Source: S144-45 sp015494035 (GTDB taxonomy: Bacteria > Pseudomonadota > Gammaproteobacteria > Xanthomonadales > Marinicellaceae). Taken from it: a stretch of DNA of 8,699 nt. Position numbers and translations under genes: made by a program. The stretch spans positions 1 to 8,699 of the forward strand of contig JALUIX010000104.1 of NCBI GenBank assembly GCA_027057345.1, written 5' to 3'. The notes under the pieces are model-generated. The model worked only from the letters and a program-made list of their open reading frames with translations. It ran no database searches and was not told the origin of the DNA. Numbering within the stretch: position 1 is the first letter of the stretch; every line of letters starts with the position of its first letter. Below are positions 1 to 5,544 of this stretch, piece by piece.

Positions 1-787
1 TTCCTTCATTTGAAACGCTGGCGGGGAATTGCAACACGTTATGCCAAGAATACGGCTTCATTTCTGGCAGCGGTTCATATTCGCTGTATTGCCATATGGG
101 GCGCAATCTTGTGACGACACTATCTAGTACTAAGATAATATCTATTAGCAATCTAGTGTATATATATTTATTTAGTCTCAATTTGATTCTATCGCCCACC
201 AACCCCTCACACCTATTAAAATAACACTTCGACATACACATTTCAGATAATAAGATATAAAAAGTCCATATAAAAAATACGTAGTAAAGTAGTGGTATAG
301 ATTTCTGGTTGACTTTACCGAAAAGCAAGGGTAGCCAGTTAAATGCTATAATAAGAAACATAAATAATAAAGCATATCCTGCAGATAAAAAATAGCCAAA
401 ATTAAACTGACTATACTGCGCAAGATGACTTTTTGTTTCCGTTGCTTCTTTAGGCTTTTGACTTTCTCCTATGGCTCCCAACCCATCCTCACCCAATCTA
501 TCTATTATTTTTCTTTTATTTATATTCATCTTATCAAAAAACAAATTCAGTGCAAATGCTATAAATCCGCCGGGTAATGTAAGGAGGCTAACAATAGCAA
601 TAAAATGAACAAATGAAACAAAGCCAACGGCTATCAAATAAGTAGTAAAAGAGTCAATAGATAACCCTGGCATGTGACGTATGGAAACAAAATACCAACC
701 TACTGTAATAAACCCCACTACGAAACTCATTAGTACCAGCCATGAGAAAACACTCCGTCCCCCAAAGCTATTAGTCCTCTCTTTCAT
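1..787 (-). CDS. Multi-pass membrane protein, unknown function (C-terminus outside window)
   Basis: I translated this frame by hand. It opens with ATG at 787 and stays open for 262 codons to the window edge with no stop, so the C-terminus is missing here. I do not recognise the family. Hydrophobic segments lie at about residues 13-36, 47-84 (probably two helices with a proline-glycine turn near 72-74), 131-152, 163-182 and 208-222. A charged loop at 85-130 separates the first and second helix groups, and a soluble stretch rich in Tyr, Pro and Glu begins near 225. This points to an inner-membrane protein with about five or six helices. The start is well supported by a GGGAGGAG ribosome binding site seven bases upstream. 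Base composition is far more AT-rich than in the genes to its right, with many ATA, TTA and AGA codons, which suggests horizontal acquisition. Nothing links it functionally to the RiPP genes upstream. The gene call is firm; the function is unknown. Confidence 0.82.
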   Translation of the reverse strand, partial: MKERTNSFGGRSVFSWLVLMSFVVGFITVGWYFVSIRHMPGLSIDSFTTYLIAVGFVSFVHFIAIVSLLTLPGGFIAFALNLFFDKMNINKRKIIDRLGEDGLGAIGESQKPKEATETKSHLAQYSQFNFGYFLSAGYALLFMFLIIAFNWLPLLFGKVNQKSIPLLYYVFFIWTFYILLSEMCMSKCYFNRCEGLVGDRIKLRLNKYIYTRLLIDIILVLDSVVTRLRPIWQYSEYEPLPEMKPYSWHNVLQFPASVSNEG

Positions 788-794
788 ACGAACG

Positions 795-802
795 CTCCTC
801 CC
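795..802 (-). promoter_or_regulatory. Strong Shine-Dalgarno site of the AT-rich membrane gene
   Basis: On the minus strand GGGAGGAG lies seven bases before the ATG at 787. It stands out as a GC-rich patch in AT-rich DNA and fixes the start of a gene that has no stop codon inside the window. Confidence 0.75.
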
Positions 803-823
803 GTAATGCCTGACTCAACATTG

Positions 824-839
824 GTTTTTACTTAAAAAC
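824..839. repeat. Perfect short inverted repeat, possible operator
   Basis: GTTTTTA, two spacer bases, then TAAAAAC: a perfect 7-bp inverted repeat centred about 45 bases upstream of the membrane gene start at 787. A regulator site is possible, but AT-rich DNA yields such palindromes by chance and no promoter fixes its role. Confidence 0.35.
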
Positions 840-1105
840 GAATTAAAAGACGGTCTACATCAAATATCCTAGCAGGAAATAATCATTACTAAGCGTAGAT
901 TAGCGCATTATTTCTCGTAAGCCCGATTACTTTTCGATACGCACATGCTGGGAGCCTCAGAAAAGACCATTACAGCAGAGTTACCACCCTCTTAACTTCA
1001 AATTCTATTGGGATGTCGCCGCGCTAAAATCTCCGTATAAAAAGAGCAAGAAGCTGCAAAATGCCGCGGGGTGGGGCCAGAGCACTCATGTGAGTTAGGA
1101 TGCGT

Positions 1106-1501
1106 TTAACCGCGATGGTCTGGTGTGGTTTTTTCCACCCACGCATGGGCTTTAAGGGACTGGCCGTGGCGGTGGGTCTTGTTGACACCGATCACGTGCC
1201 GGGCAGGGATGCCGTGCGCCTTGAGGTGCTGAAAAACAGCCACAGACTGCGGCAGGCAATGGCACTGGCGCAGCGTTTTCGCCGCCAGCCGGTACAGTAA
1301 TTCGCTCTGTTCCGGGGCGATATTAACCAGATTTTTCACTGGCAGATTCAATACCCGTCGCACGTCATAGCGGGCCAGTTGTTGCTGAACCCGTTTCAGG
1401 TGCGCCCTGGCCCGCCAGAGGGCAAACGGATGACGAACCCCAAAACCCAGTTTGCCAAATCGGCTGGCAGGCACGCGCCTGGGAAAAGTGAACCCATGCA
1501 T
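1106..1501 (-). CDS. Lasso peptide B2-type leader peptidase (transglutaminase-like), short C-terminus
   Basis: This 131-aa protein resembles the stand-alone B2 proteins of lasso clusters (Transglut_core3 fold), cysteine proteases that remove the leader peptide. The family signature is clear: CLPQS at 82-86 carries the presumed nucleophile Cys82, followed by the helix ending HGIPARHVIGV (96-106) and HAWVE at 119-123 with catalytic His119. The start ATG at 1501 overlaps the kinase stop as TGATG and has AAAGGAG seven bases upstream, so the longer reading that begins at 1534 is unlikely. Oddity: the protein stops only eight residues after HAWVE. Family members normally continue with a dG-x-x-(l/v)-n-D-type strand, and in McjB the catalytic Asp lies 12 residues after the His. 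Here position +12 is the last residue (Gly131), and the only nearby acid is Asp128 at +9. The protein may be truncated and weak or inactive. Shifting frame in the A-run near codons 123-125 does not give an obvious family-like tail. The family call is firm; activity is uncertain. Confidence 0.85.
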   Translation of the reverse strand: MHGFTFPRRVPASRFGKLGFGVRHPFALWRARAHLKRVQQQLARYDVRRVLNLPVKNLVNIAPEQSELLYRLAAKTLRQCHCLPQSVAVFQHLKAHGIPARHVIGVNKTHRHGQSLKAHAWVEKTTPDHRG

Positions 1502-2595
1502 CAGTCTGCTCCTTTCAGGTAAGCACGCAGACACGCTGCCACCTGATTCAGGCTTTGCCAGCGATGCGGATAATGCAACACCGCGCCGGGCAGCGAGGCG
1601 GCCTGCTGGCAGAATGTCTGGTGCTGCCGCAAGCTGTGGGCATTGAACAATCGGGTGGCTACGCCATGGCGCGCCAGCTTGAGCAGGGTCTCGCCCTGGC
1701 CGAGGGGCTCAATGGCCACGTCGGTGATTTTTTTGCCGGCCGCAGGCTGGACAAAAAACCAGCGCATGCGCTCTGGCAAGTTGCCGGTGAACGGCTGCTG
1801 TTGTGGCGGCCACTTCCATTGTGGAAATTCGCCCAGGGCACGCACAGGGCCGATGCCCGGCTGGGCACTCATGGACAGTATGTCATCGGCCACCGCCTGC
1901 GCCCCATGGTCGGCAAGGTACCCGGCCAGGGTCGATTTGCCACTGCCGGATTCTGCCAGAAAAACGCACAAGACGCCGTCAAAGACCACTGCCGAGGCGT
2001 GCAATAAAAACACACTTCGCAGTGCCAGGGCGACGGCCAGGGCGGGACCGGTCAACAGCAGTTCATCGACGCTGGCGCCGGCCTCCACTGCGCCAACAGC
2101 AATGCCGCGCGGACTGATAAGGAAGCGGTGCGCGCGTGCCTGGGATGAAACCAAGGATTCAACCAATGATTCAGGCGGGCGTTTAGTCGAGGGTTCAGTG
2201 GCTGAAGCTTCTTCTGGATTCAGGCACTGGCGGGTAAACAGCCAACAGGTGTCCGGTTCTGGCCAGGCGGCGTGCAGGTCATACCGGCTCGGACCCAGCG
2301 CTGCGTTCTGGCAGTAGCGGGTTTGACCATCACCTCGGCTGCCTTCACTGCGCTGACTGTCATCACCGATGGCCGGTTTGTGCTCAAACCGTGGCCAGTC
2401 CTGCGGGCGCAGGCGCTCAATCACCAGCGCGGCTTCAGTGCCTGCGGAGGCTGTGCGGCCAGAGCCAGCCAAGGGGCCGGTTCTGTCCGTGGCAAAGGGC
2501 GCCAGTGCCAGCACGGGAAATTCACTGGCCAGCGGAAAACCAGCCACCCGGTAGGTATGCACAATTTTATGTGCGGTGTGCCGGGCCGTCACCAT
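1501..2595 (-). CDS. HPr-kinase-like protein of a lasso/RiPP locus
   Basis: A 364-aa protein of the HprK-related kinase type found in some lasso peptide clusters, where such enzymes phosphorylate the precursor peptide (paeninodin kinase PadeK acts on a C-terminal Ser). The N-terminus has the typical YRVAGFPLASEFPVL (15-29). A variable region rich in charged and small residues spans about 40-150. The catalytic half begins near 155: LLHASAVV (197-204, His199), a Walker A loop AESGSGKST (214-222, Lys220) and the acidic pair Asp237-Asp238 in VADDIL. The first Walker A residue is Ala rather than the usual Gly. The start ATG at 2595 has only a poor RBS, and a GTG follows directly, so the exact start is less certain. 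The gene lies 76 bases after the precursor stop, beyond a terminator, and its own stop overlaps the B2 start, which implies translational coupling. The obvious substrate is the adjacent precursor, which ends in Thr. The target residue is inferred, not shown. Confidence 0.85.
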   Translation of the reverse strand: MVTARHTAHKIVHTYRVAGFPLASEFPVLALAPFATDRTGPLAGSGRTASAGTEAALVIERLRPQDWPRFEHKPAIGDDSQRSEGSRGDGQTRYCQNAALGPSRYDLHAAWPEPDTCWLFTRQCLNPEEASATEPSTKRPPESLVESLVSSQARAHRFLISPRGIAVGAVEAGASVDELLLTGPALAVALALRSVFLLHASAVVFDGVLCVFLAESGSGKSTLAGYLADHGAQAVADDILSMSAQPGIGPVRALGEFPQWKWPPQQQPFTGNLPERMRWFFVQPAAGKKITDVAIEPLGQGETLLKLARHGVATRLFNAHSLRQHQTFCQQAASLPGAVLHYPHRWQSLNQVAACLRAYLKGAD

Positions 2596-2610
2596 GAGGG
2601 AACCATCATT

Positions 2611-2642
2611 GACAAAAACAAAAAATCCCGGTCAGACCGGGA
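2611..2642 (-). terminator. Intrinsic terminator after the RiPP precursor gene
   Basis: Read on the minus strand, a perfect 7-bp stem (TCCCGGT / ACCGGGA) with a 3-base loop spans 2642-2626 and is followed by TTTTTTGTTTTTG. It starts about 30 bases after the precursor stop and lies just before the kinase gene. It would make the precursor transcript much more abundant than readthrough into kinase and B2, the expected ratio of peptide to enzymes. Confidence 0.88.
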
Positions 2643-2671
2643 GAGAATAGTGAACTGCAACGCGGGCATGT

Positions 2672-2866
2672 TCAGGTGCCAAACGGCTTTTCCAGTGCCC
2701 CGTTACCACTGTCACCAACACCCGGTGATCCGCCCATGGTCACATCTCGCACATCGCCACAGGGAACCAGGTCGGGTTTTATGTACGGCTTTCTGGTTTT
2801 GCTTGCCGGGGCTGTTTCGTTTGCTGGTCGGGCGGGGTGGTGTTTCGTGCTGTTGTGTTCGGGCAT
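2672..2866 (-). CDS. Lasso-type RiPP precursor peptide
   Basis: A 64-aa peptide whose leader matches the lasso motif YxxPxLx3Gx5Tx exactly: Tyr28, Pro31, Leu33, Gly37 and Thr43, with Met44 closing the leader. Thr43 is the conserved -2 residue that defines the cut. The predicted core is residues 45-64, GGSPGVGDSGNGALEKPFGT. Gly1 and Asp8 of the core would close an 8-residue macrolactam ring, leaving a 12-residue tail that ends in Thr20. The N-terminal half (1-26) is hydrophilic and low in complexity. ATG at 2866 is chosen over the in-frame ATG at 2881 because GGAGGAG lies six bases before it and overlaps the earlier ATG. The gene has its own likely promoter and terminator and is followed by a kinase and a B2 peptidase. 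Known family: B1 (RRE) binds YxxP, B2 cuts, C cyclises. C and B1 are absent from the window, so a threaded lasso product is an inference. Cys36 in the leader is unusual for this family as I know it. Confidence 0.88.
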   Translation of the reverse strand: MPEHNSTKHHPARPANETAPASKTRKPYIKPDLVPCGDVRDVTMGGSPGVGDSGNGALEKPFGT

Positions 2867-2872
2867 ACTGTT

Positions 2873-2879
2873 CTCCTCC
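2873..2879 (-). promoter_or_regulatory. RBS that fixes the precursor start
   Basis: GGAGGAG on the minus strand sits six bases before the ATG at 2866. It overlaps the upstream in-frame ATG at 2881, which has no comparable site, so translation should begin at 2866. Confidence 0.8.
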
Positions 2880-2890
2880 ATTTACGCCCT

Positions 2891-2918
2891 ATTATGCCAA
2901 GGCAACAGCAAAAGTAAA
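2891..2918 (-). promoter_or_regulatory. Likely sigma-70 promoter of the RiPP precursor gene
   Basis: Minus strand: -35 TTTACT (2918-2913), 16-base spacer, -10 CATAAT (2896-2891). TG lies one base before the -10, giving an extended -10 (TGnCATAAT). Transcription would start near 2884, leaving a leader of only about 18 bases that is mostly the RBS. This supports the start at 2866 and a transcription unit separate from the DUF5666 gene. Confidence 0.6.
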
Positions 2919-2990
2919 CCGCCAGCATACGCCGGAATGTCACAGGCTGTTACGCGCGTGACTCCGGTGAGCGCTGGAGGGCACTCGAAT

Positions 2991-4511
2991 TCAGTCGAAA
3001 GAGGCCCGGTAGATAATATTGTCCGTGCGCGTGACGGTGGCCACACCGCGACCACCGGTAAAACCGAGGCCTATGATTTCCTTGGTGGAGACCCCCTTGT
3101 TTACAGGGTCGTCCGGCGCACTGTCGGGCACGTCTTCCTCTTCTACTTCATGCAATTCGATCAATCCACCGGAAAACTGCCCGGTAACGGGGTCGAAAGC
3201 TGCATCATCCACTTCCACTTGTGAACCTATCTGCACCAGATCAAAAAATTCAGCAGCAGTCACCAGCAAATCACCCACCATGAACTGACTGTTGGTGGTG
3301 TCCACGCTAACCCCCTGAATATTCAGCATGGGGCTTGCCTCCATTGTCACTGGGCCGCGAAGGTCGCTGTGCTGGAGGTTGGGGTTGCCTCGATCCCTCA
3401 CCCGCAAGGCATACAGTGTGCCATTATCATCGACAAAGCCCCGCACTTCCACCTGTCGGTCAGCCGTCAGGCCATTGGCCAGGATGCCTTCGTCATCGCG
3501 CGTTTGTGGCGTTATTTTGAATACCAGGCCAAACAACTGGATGCTTTGCCCAGGAACAATGGCTGCGGGAGTCACAACCCCTTTGGCTTTGATGCGAACA
3601 TCCAGAAAGCGGATAATGCCCGCGGTTAAAATGCCATTATCACTGTCCAGTATGCCCTGCACTTCCAGTCGGGTGCCAATGTCCACGTGCTCGGCTTCGC
3701 CGTTGTCGAAACGCGTGTTCGGGTCGATAACCACGGTCAGTTCATTCATGCGGAAAGAGGAAAAATCAATAATGGCTTCCACCATGCCTTCCACCAGAGC
3801 CGGCACATCGCCGTCGGGGTCCTGATCCACATCCGGCGCCTGACAGCTGAGCTGACTGGCAGTCTGCCAGGTGCCACCGGGCTGATAGTTCACATCGGGG
3901 CTGCCGGTGATTTCCACAAACTGACCCACCAGTAAAGACGCTGGGCAGTCCACCACGCTCACGCCGCTGGTGCCGATGGTCAATGCCCCCATTTGCACCG
4001 TGCCAGGCGGGTTATCGATGCCGGTGAGGTAACCCCGTATTTTCCACTGACTCAAGGGTGTGCTTTCTTTTTCCAAACGCCCGGCCTGTAAGGTGCCATC
4101 GGCTGCAATAATGCCACTGATGCTGACTTCATCGCCTATTTGTAACGTGGCAGGATCAGTGAGATTTGCCAGCACCGTATCACCGGTGACCAGCACCCCC
4201 TGATCCATCACCGTCAATGGGTTGGTTGCCGTCACCGGGCCTTTATAGTCAATAATGAGATGCAGCTCGGTGAGGGTGCCGGTGGAAACGGTGGCGTTGA
4301 CGTCATTGGCCACGCGAAAACGGCCCTTATAACCCAGGCCGATGATCTCCTGTAGCTGGGGCGGCGTGATGAGCTGATCATCCAGGGTAATAACGGTGTT
4401 GTCATCCACATCAAGCCCCCGGATGTCATTAAAAACCACCTGAGCAGAAGCCAGCTGGCTGATGGCAAACCACCCGGCCAGAAGCATTAAATAGGCAGAT
4501 ACTCTGTTCAT
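2991..4511 (-). CDS. Secreted DUF5666-repeat protein
   Basis: A 506-aa protein with a Sec signal peptide (residues 1-24, cleavage after ALA-SER-ALA near 23) followed by tandem DUF5666-like beta units at about 90-148, 157-204, 239-306, 308-374 and 384-456. Each carries an (I/L)G-x-x-V-x-(V/I)-x-G core ending in a strand that reads like LxAxxI. An acidic loop DVDQDPDGD (227-235) resembles thrombospondin-type calcium loops. The segment EIIGLGY-x-G at 55-63 recurs near the C-terminus as EIIGLGF-x-G at 478-486. Biochemical function is unknown; it is probably periplasmic or surface-located. The start ATG at 4511 has GGAG six bases upstream and overlaps the DUF6502 stop as ATGA, so it is preferred to the in-frame TTG at 4523. 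The overlap shows translational coupling with DUF6502, and pairing of these two families fits what I recall of proteobacterial genomes. It lies just upstream of the RiPP genes, but the precursor has its own promoter. Confidence 0.85.
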   Translation of the reverse strand: MNRVSAYLMLLAGWFAISQLASAQVVFNDIRGLDVDDNTVITLDDQLITPPQLQEIIGLGYKGRFRVANDVNATVSTGTLTELHLIIDYKGPVTATNPLTVMDQGVLVTGDTVLANLTDPATLQIGDEVSISGIIAADGTLQAGRLEKESTPLSQWKIRGYLTGIDNPPGTVQMGALTIGTSGVSVVDCPASLLVGQFVEITGSPDVNYQPGGTWQTASQLSCQAPDVDQDPDGDVPALVEGMVEAIIDFSSFRMNELTVVIDPNTRFDNGEAEHVDIGTRLEVQGILDSDNGILTAGIIRFLDVRIKAKGVVTPAAIVPGQSIQLFGLVFKITPQTRDDEGILANGLTADRQVEVRGFVDDNGTLYALRVRDRGNPNLQHSDLRGPVTMEASPMLNIQGVSVDTTNSQFMVGDLLVTAAEFFDLVQIGSQVEVDDAAFDPVTGQFSGGLIELHEVEEEDVPDSAPDDPVNKGVSTKEIIGLGFTGGRGVATVTRTDNIIYRASFD

Positions 4512-5401
4512 GATTGACTCCAATCTTCGTTGTCCTGGTAATAGTAGGCGCCCAGGCCCACGCGTTTGATTTTGGGCGGTGGTTCCCCGTCGTCTGCTGT
4601 CAGGTTTTGGTATTCTTTCACACTGCGCGTGAGTTTTTTGTCAAGACCACGCAGAAAATGGCTGGTTTCCTCGTGTATCAACTGCTTCAGTTCTGGCAGC
4701 TTGTCCATTGGCACATCGCGTTGAATAATCAAACGCAATAGCCAGATATCCTCCTGATCGGGCTGGGTATCGTGCTCGATGGTATTGAGCAGATCGCCGG
4801 CAGTGATGCCGATCACTTCCAGGTCACTGAGCAGTTTCTTGTCAGCGCGGCCAAAGAGATCCGGCGTGATCAGGTGCAAGAGGCCATTGTCCAGGCGTTG
4901 CACGGCGCCAGCCTGCACCGCTTCATCCAGTACAGAATTGAGGGTCGTGCCACCGGAATAGCGTTCCACCAGTGTGGCGAATGACCGTTCCCCCTTGACC
5001 GGGATGTCCAGAGGCCGCTCCTGGCTGTCCATAAATTCCGGGTCACTGGCCCAGCCACTGAGCACGCGCGTGGCGCGGTTCCATTTTTGCTCCGTGGCCT
5101 TGAGTGGCTCCTTCAACTTGAGGATACGATCCACTTCCACCCGGGTCAGCCCGGTGATCACCGCAATGCGGGACTTGGTCTGTTTTTTGCCGTCGATACT
5201 GAATTCGGGCTTGTTGCTGGCCACATCCACGTAGGCCTGTTTCAACCACGTAGCGGCCGTTTTAAAAGGCAAGTTGTGGCGGAGAAAAATGATGGCCAAC
5301 GGGCGAAAAATACGCCATGCCACAAAGCTCAGCAGGCGATTGATTTTGCCTGTTGAGCTTTCTTCGGTTGTGTTACCCTTCTGGGCGTTGACTTGACTCA
5401 T
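4508..5401 (-). CDS. DUF6502 family protein
   Basis: A 297-aa protein with the DUF6502 layout. A conserved N-terminal helix (30-62: RIFRPLAIIFLRHNLPFKTAATWLKQAYVDV, here described in part) is followed by a helix-turn-helix-like segment TKSRIAVITGLTRVEVDRIL (75-94). Next come an RATRVLSGWASDPEF region (109-123), a winged-helix-like stretch around 140-180 and a C-terminal RVGLGAYYYQ (280-289). No signal peptide is visible. The HTH-like segments make DNA binding and regulation plausible, but this is inference; the biochemical role is not established to my knowledge. The ATG at 5401 is preferred, with GAAGGA only three bases away. An in-frame TTG at 5434 would add 11 residues but has no RBS. Its last four bases overlap the DUF5666 start, so the two proteins are probably made together and may form a regulator-effector or assembly pair. 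Confidence 0.82.
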   Translation of the reverse strand: MSQVNAQKGNTTEESSTGKINRLLSFVAWRIFRPLAIIFLRHNLPFKTAATWLKQAYVDVASNKPEFSIDGKKQTKSRIAVITGLTRVEVDRILKLKEPLKATEQKWNRATRVLSGWASDPEFMDSQERPLDIPVKGERSFATLVERYSGGTTLNSVLDEAVQAGAVQRLDNGLLHLITPDLFGRADKKLLSDLEVIGITAGDLLNTIEHDTQPDQEDIWLLRLIIQRDVPMDKLPELKQLIHEETSHFLRGLDKKLTRSVKEYQNLTADDGEPPPKIKRVGLGAYYYQDNEDWSQS

Positions 5402-5469
5402 TGTTCCTTCAGTGTCCTGTGAGTTTTCAGGCAAGGAGTCCGGGTGTAAATTCGGGCCTTTCCAGCCAC

Positions 5470-5486
5470 CTTCAGTTTATCTGAAG
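5470..5486. repeat. Short hairpin in the gap upstream of the DUF6502 gene
   Basis: CTTCAG, a five-base AT loop, then CTGAAG: a perfect 6-bp stem. It lies in the 143-base gap between the propeller-gene stop and the DUF6502 start. No T-run follows on either strand, so it is not a standard terminator. It could be an operator upstream of DUF6502. No clear promoter was found in this gap. Confidence 0.35.
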
Positions 5487-5544
5487 TGAGCAGGATCACC
5501 CTAGCCTTTCTGCAACGAGATTGCAATTATATTTACAACCATTG

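Larger units (their letters stand above)
788..1105. other. Intergenic stretch with composition change, no gene seen
   Basis: About 318 bases separate the B2 peptidase gene from the AT-rich membrane gene. I see the RBS at 795-802, a short inverted repeat at 824-839 and a weak five-base palindrome at 1084-1095. There is no T-tract terminator after the B2 stop and no convincing sigma-70 promoter pair for the membrane gene. Composition shifts from GC-rich to AT-rich at roughly 1000-1060, so this is the likely junction between two DNA segments of different origin. The frames that follow the B2 stop do not restore a recognisable B2 C-terminus. Confidence 0.5.

Noticed and set aside
1020..1135. Frameshift in the A-run hiding a normal B2 C-terminus
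   Set aside because: I read both alternative frames; neither gives a family-like dG...nD continuation, though a sequencing error cannot be fully excluded.
1555..2317. Plus-strand open frames across the kinase gene
   Set aside because: They are antisense to a gene with clear HprK motifs and show no recognisable domains; GC-rich DNA leaves such frames open.
2676..3224. Plus-strand frame opposite the precursor and DUF5666 end
   Set aside because: Antisense to the precursor, its promoter and the DUF5666 C-terminus; no family resemblance.
5470..5486. Terminator of the propeller gene
   Set aside because: 6-bp stem without a T-tract and about 60 bases past the stop; kept only as a short repeat.
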